This document shows, in pieces, positions 24,552-33,218 of a stretch of 64,000 nucleotides of DNA. Numbering within the stretch: position 1 is the first letter of the stretch; every line of letters begins with the position of its first letter. The stretch lies in the NCBI RefSeq assembly GCF_038050405.1, contig NZ_CP150900.1:930001-994000 (forward strand), read 5' to 3'. Below the pieces are notes generated by a model, which saw nothing but the letters and a program-made list of their open reading frames with translations, ran no database searches and had not been told where the DNA came from. Source of the DNA: Paraburkholderia sp. IMGN_8. GTDB taxonomy: Bacteria > Pseudomonadota > Gammaproteobacteria > Burkholderiales > Burkholderiaceae. Made by a program: the position numbers and the translations under genes.

Positions 24552-26249
24552 ATGATCGCGTTGCACGATCTGCTGTCGGCAACGCATGACGCCGTGGCCG
24601 GCAATGCGCCGGTATGCCGCGATGGCGGCGCGGTGTTCGACCGCGCGGCGTTTCGCGCGCGCGTGTCGAGCCTCGTTGCGAGGTTGCGCGAGCAGGACGC
24701 GAAACGCTACGCGCTATGCATCGACGATCCGTTCGACTTCGCCTGCGCGCTGTTCGCGTTGCTCGCTTGCGGCAAGGAGCCGGTGATCCCGGCGAATGCG
24801 ACCCCCGGTTATCTTGCCGATCTTGCCGAAGCCTACGATGCCGTGTTGACCGACGCGGACCTGGCGGCGTTCGCGCTGACGCCGACCGATGCGCAAACAA
24901 CCACCGATCACACCATCGATCCGCACGCCCCGTTGACGCTCTACACCTCGGGCAGCAGCGGCACCCCTAAGCCGATCCGCAAGACGCTCGCGCAGTTCAA
25001 TGCCGAAGTGCATACGCTCGAAAAGCAGTGGGGCGCTTTGATCGGCGACGCGACGATGCTGGCCAGCGTGCCGCATCACCATATCTACGGCTTGCTGTTT
25101 CGCGTGTTGTGGCCGCTCGCCGCGGGCCGCGCGTTCGACCGTGCGATCAGCGTCGAGCCGCTGCATTTGCAAACGCAAATCGAGCAATGCGGCGCGACGG
25201 TGATCGTTTCGACGCCCGCGCAATTGTCCCGTTGGCCTGCGTTGCCCGGCTTCGCAGCGTTGACGCCCGCGCCGCGTGCCTTCTTCTCATCCGGCGGCCC
25301 GCTCGCACTGGAAGCCGCACAGGAATACGCCGCCGCCTACGGCGCCGCGCCGCTCGAAATCTACGGCAGCACGGAAACCGGTGGCATCGCGTGGCGGCGC
25401 CAGGATCAGAGCGATGCGTGGCAACCGGTGGCGGGCATCGAAGTGCGCCGCGACGAAGACGGTGCGTTGAACGTTCGCTCGCCCCATCTCGATCACCGCG
25501 GCTGGCATCGTACCGACGACAGAATCGCCTTCGATGCCGATGGCCGCTTCCGCCTGCAAGGCCGTCTCGATCGCGTGCTCAAGCTCGACGGCAAGCGCGT
25601 GTCGCTGCCGGAACTCGAAGCGCGTCTCGCGCAGCATCCGTATGTCGCGCAAGCGGCGGTCGTGCCGTTGGAAGGCGCCTCGCGCGAGCGCGTCGGCGCT
25701 GTGGTCGCGCTGACCGGAGCGGGCAGCGAAGCATTGCGCGGCGAGGGCCGCGTGCTGCTCGCGCAAACCTTGCGCCGTCATCTGGCCGCGTATTTCGACG
25801 TAGTGGTGCTGCCGCGACATTGGCGCTTTCGCATCACGTTGCCGTTCGATGCACGCGGCAAGCTGCCCGTTGCCGCCGTCGCTGGCGCTTTCGACGCACG
25901 CGCGGACGGCGTCGAAGTGCTCGCCGAAGCGCGCTGCGCCGGGACGCTGCACTACGAACTGCGCGTGCCGCCGACGCTCGTGCATTTCGCGGGCCATTTT
26001 CCCGGTTTGCCGATTCTGCCGGGCGTCGTGCAGGTCGACTGGGCGATGCGTCTGGCCGCCGAGCACGTGCCGGCTGTGCGCAAGCTTGCGTCGATCGACC
26101 GGCTCAAGTTCATGGCGCCGGTGCTGCCGGGCGCGCTGTTGAATCTCACGCTCGCACACGATGCCGCACGGCAGCGCGTGCAGTTCGCATACCGGCTCGA
26201 CGGGCGCGAATGCGCATCCGGCGTGATCGTGTATCGGGAGTCTGCGTGA
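24552..26249 (+). CDS. AMP-dependent aryl-acid ligase fused to a hotdog (dehydratase/thioesterase-like) domain, APE cluster
   Basis: The N-terminal ~440 residues are an ANL adenylation enzyme: LTLYTSGSSGTPKPIRKT (phosphate-binding loop), EIYGSTETGG, HRTDDRIAFDADGRFRLQGRLDRVLKLDGKRVS (hinge region). It would activate an aryl acid starter for loading onto an ACP. The C-terminal ~110 residues form a hotdog domain, HFAGHFPGLPILPGVVQVDWAMRL, of the FabZ/ApeI type. The conserved segment with the HFPG motif is intact. In enteric clusters these two activities are separate genes, so this is a fusion. The next gene overlaps (ATGA). Confidence 0.9.
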   Translation: MIALHDLLSATHDAVAGNAPVCRDGGAVFDRAAFRARVSSLVARLREQDAKRYALCIDDPFDFACALFALLACGKEPVIPANATPGYLADLAEAYDAVLTDADLAAFALTPTDAQTTTDHTIDPHAPLTLYTSGSSGTPKPIRKTLAQFNAEVHTLEKQWGALIGDATMLASVPHHHIYGLLFRVLWPLAAGRAFDRAISVEPLHLQTQIEQCGATVIVSTPAQLSRWPALPGFAALTPAPRAFFSSGGPLALEAAQEYAAAYGAAPLEIYGSTETGGIAWRRQDQSDAWQPVAGIEVRRDEDGALNVRSPHLDHRGWHRTDDRIAFDADGRFRLQGRLDRVLKLDGKRVSLPELEARLAQHPYVAQAAVVPLEGASRERVGAVVALTGAGSEALRGEGRVLLAQTLRRHLAAYFDVVVLPRHWRFRITLPFDARGKLPVAAVAGAFDARADGVEVLAEARCAGTLHYELRVPPTLVHFAGHFPGLPILPGVVQVDWAMRLAAEHVPAVRKLASIDRLKFMAPVLPGALLNLTLAHDAARQRVQFAYRLDGRECASGVIVYRESA

Positions 26250-27964
26250 TGAGCCTTGTCCCGTGCATTGTTATTCCGATCTATAACCACAAGGACGCGA
26301 TCGGCGCGACCGTCGCCAATCTGGCGGTGCATGGGTTGCCGCTCTTCGTCGTCGATGACGGCAGCGATGAGGCGACGCAGCAGGTGCTCGCCGCGCTCGC
26401 TCAACGATACGCTGGCCAACTCACGCTGTTACGGCTGCCGGTCAACGGCGGCAAAGGCGCGGCGGTGATGGCGGGGTTGCGAGCCGCGCGCGAGGCGGGC
26501 TACACGCACGCGCTGCAAATCGACGCCGACGGCCAGCACGACGCTACGGACGTGCCGCGCTTCATCGAAGCCGCGCAAGCCGAGCCAGGCGCGGTGATTC
26601 TGGGCCGCCCCGTCTACGACGACAGCGTGCCGAAGTCGCGCCTCTACGGCCGTTATCTGACGCACGTGTGGGTATGGATCGAAACGCTCTCGCTGACGAT
26701 TCGCGATTCGATGTGCGGCTTCCGCCTGTATCCGCTTGCGTTGGTCTGCGAGTTGATCGACAGCGTGCAATTGCCGACGCGGATGGACTTCGACATCGAG
26801 ATTCTCGTGCGTCTCCATTGGCGGCGCGCGGCGTTCCGCTCGATCCCCACGCGTGTCACCTACGCCACCGATGGCGTGTCGCATTTCGACGTGCTGTGGG
26901 ACAACGTGCGTATCAGCCGCAGTCATACCCGGCTCGTGTTCGGCATGCTGTGGCGTCTGCCGATGCTGCTCGCGCACAAAGTGATGCCGCGGCGCTCCGC
27001 CATGACAAGCGATCAGGAAGAGCAGGACTGGTGGCGTATCGCAGAACGCGGCAGTCATTTGGGCATGTCCTTGCTCGCGCTCAGCTGCAAGCTCTTCGGC
27101 CGCCGTTTCACCGCGCTGTGGCTGCATCCGATCGTCGCGTATTTTCTGCTGACGGGACGCGCCGCGCGCGAAGCGTCGAGCAACTACTTCACGCACCTCA
27201 GCCAGGCCGCGCCGCAGGAGCGCACGCCGCGTCCAGGTTGGCTGTCCGCCTATCGGCACATGCTGGCGTTCGCGCAATCCGGCTTCGACAAGCTCGCCGC
27301 ATGGTCCGGCCGCGTCAGCAATGCGGACGTCGAATTCGAAGATCCGTCTGCCTTCGAGGCGTTGGTCGCGAGCGGCAAGGGCGCGCTCGTGATCGGCGCG
27401 CATCTCGGCAATCTGGAGATGACCCGCGCGCTCGCCGCGCAAGGCGCGCACGCGAAGGTCACGGCGGTTGTCTACACCGAACACGCGCGGCGCTTCAATA
27501 GCGTGCTGGCGTCGGCGAACAGCGAGTTCGCGCGGCATCTGCTCGAAGTCAGCGACTTCGGGCCACAGACCGCGATGATGATGCAGGAGCGCGTCGACGC
27601 GGGCGAGTTGCTGGTGATCGTCGGCGACCGTGTGCCCGCGCACGAATTGGGTCGCACGACCGAAGCGCAATTTCTCGGCTCGACCGCGCCGTTCGCGCAG
27701 GGCCCGTATGTGCTCGCGCATGCGCTAGGCTGTCCGGTCTATCTGTTTTTCTGCCTGAAAGAGCGCGACGGTTACCGTCTTTACTTCGAGCCGTTCGCCG
27801 AGCGCATCGAGTTGCCGCGCCGCGAACGCGCCCAGCATCTGGCGGCGTGGGCGCAGCGTTACGCGGCGCGTCTCGAACACTATTGCCGCAAGGCGCCATA
27901 TCAATGGTTCAATTTTTTCGATTTCTGGGCCAGCCCCAAGCGAGGCGCAAATGGCCGAACATGA
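26249..27964 (+). CDS. GT2 glycosyltransferase fused to a lipid A-type acyltransferase (LPLAT), APE cluster
   Basis: The 571-residue product starts MSLVPCIVIPIYNHKDAIG. Residues ~1-240 are a family 2 glycosyltransferase with VVDDGSDE and the metal-binding QIDADGQHD. A linker with a hydrophobic helix follows. Residues ~270-570 match HtrB/LpxM-like acyltransferases, with GALVIGAHLGNLEM supplying the HxxxxE/N-type catalytic motif (His-Leu-Gly-Asn-Leu-Glu) and VGDRVPAHELGRTTEAQFLG. It would glycosylate and acylate the lipid anchor. The frame is open far upstream, but the adenylation gene occupies that strand; the ATGA overlap at 26249 marks the start. The ammonia lyase gene starts 14 bases inside its end. 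Confidence 0.9.
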   Translation: MSLVPCIVIPIYNHKDAIGATVANLAVHGLPLFVVDDGSDEATQQVLAALAQRYAGQLTLLRLPVNGGKGAAVMAGLRAAREAGYTHALQIDADGQHDATDVPRFIEAAQAEPGAVILGRPVYDDSVPKSRLYGRYLTHVWVWIETLSLTIRDSMCGFRLYPLALVCELIDSVQLPTRMDFDIEILVRLHWRRAAFRSIPTRVTYATDGVSHFDVLWDNVRISRSHTRLVFGMLWRLPMLLAHKVMPRRSAMTSDQEEQDWWRIAERGSHLGMSLLALSCKLFGRRFTALWLHPIVAYFLLTGRAAREASSNYFTHLSQAAPQERTPRPGWLSAYRHMLAFAQSGFDKLAAWSGRVSNADVEFEDPSAFEALVASGKGALVIGAHLGNLEMTRALAAQGAHAKVTAVVYTEHARRFNSVLASANSEFARHLLEVSDFGPQTAMMMQERVDAGELLVIVGDRVPAHELGRTTEAQFLGSTAPFAQGPYVLAHALGCPVYLFFCLKERDGYRLYFEPFAERIELPRRERAQHLAAWAQRYAARLEHYCRKAPYQWFNFFDFWASPKRGANGRT

Positions 27965-29549
27965 TTTGATCGACGGTGCAAATGCGGCCGCTCAGGTGGC
28001 GCCGGTGGCGCAGGTGGTTGTGGGCGGTCGCAAGCTGACGATCGAAGAGGTCGTCGCGATCGCACGGCATCGTGCGCCGGTTGCGTTGAGCGCCGATCCG
28101 GCGTGGCGCGAGCGCATCGAACGCGGCGCGGATTTCCTGCGGCGGCATCTCGCGGCGGGCGCCACCGTGTATGGCGTCAACACCGGTTATGGCGACGCGT
28201 GCGTGGTCGACGTGCCGATGGAACTCGTCGAAGCGTTGCCGTTGCTACTGACGCGCTATCACGGCTGCGGCATGGGCGCCTATCTCGACGACGCGCAGAC
28301 ACTCGCGGTGATCGCCGCGCGACTCAACTCGCTGGCCTATGGTTTTTCCGGCGTGCGCACCGTGTTGCTCGAACGCCTTGCCGATCTGATCAATCATCGC
28401 GTGTTGCCGCGCATTCCGTCCGAAGGTTCGGTCGGCGCGAGCGGCGATCTGACGCCGCTCTCGTATGTGGCCGCGGCCTTGGCCGGCGAGCGCGACGTGC
28501 TGTTCGAAGGCCGATTGCGCGACGCGCGCGAAGTGTGGGCCGAACTCGGCCACGCCCCGTTGACGCTTGCGCCGAAGGAGGGCCTCGCGCTGATGAACGG
28601 CACCGCGGTGATGACGGGTCTCGCCTGTCTTGCCTTCGCGCGAGCCGATCATCTGACGCGGCTGAGCGCGCGCCTCACGGCGCTCTCGACCGTCGCGCTC
28701 GACGGCCGCGCCGCGCATTTCGACGCGATGCTGTTCGAAGTGAAGCCGCACGCGGGCCAGGCCGAAGCCGCCGCGTGGATTCGCGCCGATCTGGCAGGAC
28801 GCGAAGATACGCCGGGGCATCGTCTGCAAGACCGTTACTCGATTCGCTGCGCGCCGCATGTGATCGGTGTCGCACGCGATGCCTTGTCGTGGGTGCGCCG
28901 CGATGTCGAGAACGAACTGAACAGCGCCAACGACAACCCGCTGATCGATCCGGACAACGAACGCGTGCTGCACGGCGGCAACTTCTACGGCGGCCATATC
29001 GCGTTCGCGATGGACTCGCTGAAAGTGGCGGTCGCCAATCTAGCCGATCTGATGGACCGGCAACTCGCGCTGCTGGTCGATGTGAATTTCAACAACGGCC
29101 TGCCGCGCAATCTGTCGGGTGCCGTGCCCGCGCGCGCCGCGATCAATCACGGTTTCAAGGCGGTGCAGATTTCATCGTCAGCATGGACCGCCGAAGCGTT
29201 GAAGAACACGATGCCCGCAAGCGTGTTTTCGCGTTCGACGGAAGCGCACAATCAGGACAAAGTGAGCATGGGCACGATCGCCGCGCGCGACTGTTTGCGC
29301 GTACTGGAATTGACCGAGCAGGTCGCCGCCGCCCATACACTGGCGACGGTGCAGGCGGCGCGGCTGCGTTTGCGCATCGACGGCACGACGCCGGTCCCCG
29401 CGCCGCTGCAAGCGTTCATCGATAGCGTGACGGCGCAATCGCCATTCGTCGACGAAGACCGCGCTTTGGAAAGCGAGCTGCGCGCGCTGACCGCGCGGAT
29501 TGCCGATTGCGATCTGGTCGAAGATTATCGCGGAGGCGCCGGCGCATGA
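27951..29549 (+). CDS. aromatic amino acid ammonia lyase (HAL/PAL/TAL family), APE cluster
   Basis: MIO-dependent enzyme that would deaminate an aromatic amino acid to an aryl acrylate starter. The 532-residue product has the catalytic loop YGVNTGYGD (Tyr), the MIO-forming Ala-Ser-Gly at residues 163-165 in GSVGASGDLTPLSY, and NELNSANDNPLID further on. The selectivity region reads LLTRYHGCG, which matches neither the typical histidase (SH) nor tyrosine lyase (HH) pattern, so tyrosine, phenylalanine and histidine cannot be separated by eye. Context argues for an aromatic substrate. It overlaps the genes on both sides. Confidence 0.9.
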   Translation: MAEHDLIDGANAAAQVAPVAQVVVGGRKLTIEEVVAIARHRAPVALSADPAWRERIERGADFLRRHLAAGATVYGVNTGYGDACVVDVPMELVEALPLLLTRYHGCGMGAYLDDAQTLAVIAARLNSLAYGFSGVRTVLLERLADLINHRVLPRIPSEGSVGASGDLTPLSYVAAALAGERDVLFEGRLRDAREVWAELGHAPLTLAPKEGLALMNGTAVMTGLACLAFARADHLTRLSARLTALSTVALDGRAAHFDAMLFEVKPHAGQAEAAAWIRADLAGREDTPGHRLQDRYSIRCAPHVIGVARDALSWVRRDVENELNSANDNPLIDPDNERVLHGGNFYGGHIAFAMDSLKVAVANLADLMDRQLALLVDVNFNNGLPRNLSGAVPARAAINHGFKAVQISSSAWTAEALKNTMPASVFSRSTEAHNQDKVSMGTIAARDCLRVLELTEQVAAAHTLATVQAARLRLRIDGTTPVPAPLQAFIDSVTAQSPFVDEDRALESELRALTARIADCDLVEDYRGGAGA

Positions 29550-29977
29550 CTGAATCCCGCAAGGTGCTGGCGGCGAGCGCGACGGTCGAAGTGCCGTTTC
29601 ACGATGTCGATGCGATGAACGTGTGCTGGCACGGCCACTATCTGAAGTACTTCGAGATCGGCCGCGCCGCGCTGCTGCGCACGTTCGACTACGACTATCG
29701 CGAGATGCAGGCATCAGGCTATCTGTGGCCGATCGTCGAGGCGCATCTGAAGTATGTGCGGCCGGCCACCTACGGTCAGAAGATCGAAGTGCGCGCGCAA
29801 CTGCTCGAACACGAAAACCGCCTGAAAATAGGCTATGAAATCGTCGATTGCGCATCCGGCACGCGGCTGACGCAGGGCTATACGATCCAGGTCGCCGTCG
29901 ACGCCGCGACGCAGGAATTGCAGTTCGTGTCGCCGCCGGTTGTGTTCGACAAACTGGAGCGCGCATGGGCCCGATGA
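29546..29977 (+). CDS. 4HBT-type hotdog thioesterase, APE cluster
   Basis: The 143-residue product has the 4-hydroxybenzoyl-CoA/YbgC thioesterase motif VPFHDVDAMNVCWHGHYLKYFEIGR, with the catalytic Asp in HDVDAMNV, then KYVRPATYGQKIEVRAQL. It would release or proofread acyl intermediates of the cluster. The ATG at 29546 overlaps the ammonia lyase stop (ATGA); a longer frame from 29507 lies inside that gene and is rejected. Its own stop overlaps the start of the next gene. Confidence 0.9.
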   Translation: MTESRKVLAASATVEVPFHDVDAMNVCWHGHYLKYFEIGRAALLRTFDYDYREMQASGYLWPIVEAHLKYVRPATYGQKIEVRAQLLEHENRLKIGYEIVDCASGTRLTQGYTIQVAVDAATQELQFVSPPVVFDKLERAWAR

Positions 29978-30627
29978 ACTTCCGCGGCATGGTTGCGGGC
30001 GCGTTGCTCGCGTTAAACATGGCGGCAGCATTACCCGCGTTAGCGGCGGCAACCACGCCTGACGCGGGCAACCCCGCACTCGTCTCGCAGATCGCCTCGC
30101 ACCTCGCCCAGGCGAAGGGCGTTCGCGCGCAATTCACGCAGACGCAAACGCTCGCCGCGATGAAGCAGCCGCTCGTGAGCACCGGTTCGCTGTTGTTCTT
30201 CCGCGAGCGCGGCGTGATCTGGCAGATCGACACGCCGTACAAAGCCACCTACGTGATCACCGATGCGGGTGTCGCCGAGGTCAACGCCAACGGCCAGCGC
30301 GTGACGGCACGCGGCGCGCAAGGCACCCGCGGCGTCGCGCAAGTTTCGAAGATGATGCGCGCGATGCTCGGCGGAGATCTGTCGGCGCTGTACTCGCAAT
30401 TCGACGTGCAAGCCGAAGGCAGCGCCGCGCAATGGCGCATGCAACTGACGCCGAATCAGCCGCAAATCGCGCAGTCGATCAAAGGCTTGCAGATGAATGG
30501 CGGCGACTATCTGCAAAGCCTGCGCATCACGCTGGCGAACGGTGACATCACGAAGCTCGACTTCGCAAAGAGCGCGGCCGTTACCGAGCCGACGCCTGCT
30601 GAGCGCACTTTGCTCGGGGTGCCGTAA
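29974..30627 (+). CDS. LolA-like periplasmic lipid/lipoprotein carrier, APE cluster
   Basis: The 217-residue precursor has a signal peptide (MNFRGMVAGALLALNMAAALPALAA) and a LolA-like domain: KGVRAQFTQTQTLAAMKQPLVSTGSLLF and RGVIWQIDTPYKATYVITDAGV fit the half-barrel fold, although sequence similarity to true LolA is low. It would escort the aryl polyene lipid across the periplasm. The start is 29974 (ATGA overlap) or 29965; GGAG is 3 bases from the earlier and 12 from the later ATG, so the choice is uncertain. It is followed directly by the exporter gene. Confidence 0.85.
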   Translation: MNFRGMVAGALLALNMAAALPALAAATTPDAGNPALVSQIASHLAQAKGVRAQFTQTQTLAAMKQPLVSTGSLLFFRERGVIWQIDTPYKATYVITDAGVAEVNANGQRVTARGAQGTRGVAQVSKMMRAMLGGDLSALYSQFDVQAEGSAAQWRMQLTPNQPQIAQSIKGLQMNGGDYLQSLRITLANGDITKLDFAKSAAVTEPTPAERTLLGVP

Positions 30628-33218
30628 TGCAGGTGCTGCAACGGCGGTCCGCGAAACAGGCGTGGGGCATGCGCGCCGCGTGGCTGCTGCTCGCGCTCGT
30701 CGCGGCGCTGTACTGCGGCTGGCGTTTCGCCGGGCCGTCGCCGTTGCAGACCAATCTGCTCGCGTTGTTGCCTGCTACCGAAGCGGATCCGGTCGCCGAA
30801 AAAGCGGTCGATGCGCTGGCGAGCGCGCTTGGCGACCGCACGGTTTTTCTCGTCACCAGCAACGACGATGCGCACGCGAAAGCGGCGGCGAAACAACTTG
30901 GCGCTTCACTGCGGAAGAGCGGTGCGTTCGGATCGGTGACGGCGGAATTGCCGCCGTTCAATCTGTCGCAGATCGCCGCGTTGTACATGCCGTATCGCTT
31001 CGGCTTGCTGGCGCCGGCTGACCGCACTGCGCTAGCAAGCGGTTCGGCCACGTCATTGCACGACGCCCCGAAGGAAGTCCCCCGCCCCGAAGGAAGTCCG
31101 CTTGGGGGATTGGAGGACGCGCTCGCTCAACGCATCTACAGCCCGTTACGCGGCGGCCTGACAACGCCGCTCGCCGACGATCCCTTCGGCTGGCTCGAAC
31201 ATTGGCTCGGGGGCCTGCCGCTGGCAACATCGAATCTCGAACTCGAAGACAACCTGCTGGTTGCGCATCGCGGCGCCGCCACCAGCGTGCTGATCGTCGC
31301 GACGCTGCCGGGCTCCGCATACGAATCGAAGACGCAGCACGCGGTGCTCGATGCGCTTGCACGCGGCGAAAGCGCGTTGAAACAGTCGTTCCCCGACGTG
31401 TCGGTCGCGAGAACCGGCGCGGTGTTCTATGCGGAATCGGCGCGCAGCGCGTCCGAACATGAAGTGCATCTGATCGGCGTTGCATCGTTGTGTGGGATTG
31501 CATTGCTGATGCTGTGGGTATTCCGCTCGCCGCGCTTGCTGTTGTTCGGCTTTGTTTCGACGGCGCTCGGCATCGTCTGCGCGCTGGCCGTGACGATGCT
31601 GGTGTTCGGCAAGCTGCATCTGTTGACGCTGGTGTTCGGCGCCAGCCTGATCGGCGAGGCGGTCGATTATTCGATTCAGTACTTCGTGATCTATCTCGGC
31701 GGCGGACGCGATTGGGATGCGCGCCGCGGCGCGCGCGCGGTGCGTCCGGCGTTGACCGTTGCGCTCGTCACCAGCCTGCTCGGTTACGCGATCCTGACGT
31801 GGGTGCCGTTTCCCGCGCTCAAGCAGATCGCCTGCTTCGCGATTGTAGGCATCGTGACGGCGTTCGCGTCGGTGCTGTGGTTGTTGCCCGCACTGCTGGT
31901 GCGTGCGGCGAAGCGCAGCCCGCAGCGCCTATTCGCCGGGGCTGCGCGCATGTTGACGGTGTGGCATCGCGTGATCGGCGGCAAGCGCGCGTGGTTCGTC
32001 GCCGCGTTGTTGTTGATCGTTGCGGTTCCGGGCTGGTTGCGGCTGACAAGCGATGACGATATCCATCTGCTGATCCAGCGCGATCCGTCGCTGGTCGCGC
32101 AGGAAAATAAGGTGCGCGACGCGGTCGGCGTCGATAACAGCGCGCAGTTTTTTGTCGTGCGCGGCGAGACACCGGAAATCGTGCTGCAACGTGCCGAAGC
32201 GTTGGGCGCGAAACTGGACGCGCTGAACGGCACAGCGAACAAGGTCGGCAGCTATCAATCGGTGACGGCGTTCGTGCCGTCCGCGAAACAGCAGAACGAA
32301 GATCGCGCGCTGCTCGCGCAGCACGTGTTCAACGATCCGGCGGCGTTGCGCGCAACGTTGTTGCAGGCCGGCTTTAAAGACGAAGTCGCCGACGCGTGGC
32401 TCGCCGCGTACGCCAAACCGCAGCCGGTGCTCACGGTTGACCAGTGGCTCGCCGCGCCGTGGTCGCAGCCGTACAAACATCTGTGGCTGGGTGTTGTCGA
32501 TTCGGGCACCAGAGCCTATGCCGCGGTTGTGATTCCACAAGGCGTGACGCCGCAGAACGAGCCGACGCTGATCGCCACTGCACAGGCGCTGCCAGGCGTT
32601 GCTTTTGTCGATAAGGCAGCGAGCGTGTCGAAGCTGTTCGGCGCGTATCGTGAGGATAGCGGCTGGTGGCTCGCGGGTGCATTGGCGTTGGTGCTGGTGT
32701 TGTTGATGCTGCGTTACGCCCCGAAGGAAGTCCCCCGCCCCGGAGGAAGTCCCCTTGGGGGATTGGGGGGCGCTCCGAAGGAGGTCCTCCGCCCCGAAGG
32801 AAGTCCCCTTGGGGGATTGGGGGATTGGGGGATTGAGGGATTGGGGGACAGCGTGCGCGGCGGCATCGCCGTGACGCTGCCGGTACTGCTCGCGGTCGGC
32901 GTCACACTTGCTGTATTCGGCTACGTCCACGTGCCGCTCAATCTCTTCAACTGGCTCGCGCTGATGCTGGTGCTCGGCGTCGGCGCAAACTATGCCGTGT
33001 TTCTGCGCGAAGGCTGTCTGCGCGCGGACGCCGATCTCGGCGCGGTCTGGACGGGCGTGCTGCTGTCGGCGGCGACGACCTTGCTGTCGTTCGGCATGCT
33101 CGGCATGAGCGCGATGCCTGCGCTGAAGAGCTTCGGCGCCACGCTCGCGCTCGGCATTGCGGTGTCGGTGCTGCTCGCGCCGATCGGCATGCCATCGGAA
33201 TCAAGGAGGGCCGCATGA
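30627..33218 (+). CDS. MMPL/RND-type exporter with in-frame repeat insertions, APE cluster
   Basis: The 863-residue inner-membrane exporter has an N-terminal helix (about residues 16-33), a large periplasmic domain, and a bundle of helices from about residue 280 (LIGVASLCGIALLMLWVF, GASLIGEAVDYSIQYFVIYL). A second periplasmic domain and a second bundle complete the pseudo-duplicated MMPL plan. It would extract the aryl polyene lipid for transfer to the LolA-like carrier. Two stretches (residues ~147-163 and ~698-741) are GC-rich repeat insertions encoding APKEVPRPEGSPLGGL-like peptides, the second followed by four 8-bp repeats. The insertions keep the frame open and fall in loops. It overlaps the next gene by 4 bases. 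Confidence 0.92.
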   Translation: MQVLQRRSAKQAWGMRAAWLLLALVAALYCGWRFAGPSPLQTNLLALLPATEADPVAEKAVDALASALGDRTVFLVTSNDDAHAKAAAKQLGASLRKSGAFGSVTAELPPFNLSQIAALYMPYRFGLLAPADRTALASGSATSLHDAPKEVPRPEGSPLGGLEDALAQRIYSPLRGGLTTPLADDPFGWLEHWLGGLPLATSNLELEDNLLVAHRGAATSVLIVATLPGSAYESKTQHAVLDALARGESALKQSFPDVSVARTGAVFYAESARSASEHEVHLIGVASLCGIALLMLWVFRSPRLLLFGFVSTALGIVCALAVTMLVFGKLHLLTLVFGASLIGEAVDYSIQYFVIYLGGGRDWDARRGARAVRPALTVALVTSLLGYAILTWVPFPALKQIACFAIVGIVTAFASVLWLLPALLVRAAKRSPQRLFAGAARMLTVWHRVIGGKRAWFVAALLLIVAVPGWLRLTSDDDIHLLIQRDPSLVAQENKVRDAVGVDNSAQFFVVRGETPEIVLQRAEALGAKLDALNGTANKVGSYQSVTAFVPSAKQQNEDRALLAQHVFNDPAALRATLLQAGFKDEVADAWLAAYAKPQPVLTVDQWLAAPWSQPYKHLWLGVVDSGTRAYAAVVIPQGVTPQNEPTLIATAQALPGVAFVDKAASVSKLFGAYREDSGWWLAGALALVLVLLMLRYAPKEVPRPGGSPLGGLGGAPKEVLRPEGSPLGGLGDWGIEGLGDSVRGGIAVTLPVLLAVGVTLAVFGYVHVPLNLFNWLALMLVLGVGANYAVFLREGCLRADADLGAVWTGVLLSAATTLLSFGMLGMSAMPALKSFGATLALGIAVSVLLAPIGMPSESRRAA
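31065..31113. repeat. in-frame GC-rich repeat, copy 1, inside the exporter gene
   Basis: A 49-base element built from two GCCCCGAAGGAAGTCC units followed by CTTGGGGGATTGG. It encodes APKEVPRPEGSPLGGL in the exporter frame, in the first periplasmic domain. The reverse complement shows the CCAAGG...GACTTCCTTCGGGGC pattern also present at 32718-32823. Confidence 0.85.
32718..32823. repeat. in-frame GC-rich repeat, copies 2 and 3 in tandem, inside the exporter gene
   Basis: Two further units (32718-32769 and 32770-about 32823) of the element seen at 31065, with small differences (GGAGG for GAAGG, GAGGTCCTCC). They encode APKEVPRPGGSPLGGLGG and APKEVLRPEGSPLGGLG directly after a transmembrane helix. 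The second unit runs into an 8-bp tandem array. Confidence 0.85.
32816..32847. repeat. four tandem 8-bp repeats (ATTGGGGG) within the exporter gene
   Basis: Units at 32816-32823, 32824-32831, 32832-32839 (one A substitution) and 32840-32847. Because 8 is not a multiple of 3, gain or loss of one unit would shift the reading frame of the exporter and truncate it within a few codons to a few tens of codons. This is the layout of a phase-variable simple repeat. Confidence 0.85.

Noticed and set aside
25028..26248. Upstream extension of the glycosyltransferase frame
   Set aside because: The frame stays open inside the ligase gene but is Arg-rich there; the ATGA overlap at 26249 marks the real start.
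32718..32850. Repeated GC-rich units considered as a CRISPR array
   Set aside because: Units are adjacent without unique spacers, partly palindromic and translated in frame; no cas genes are present.
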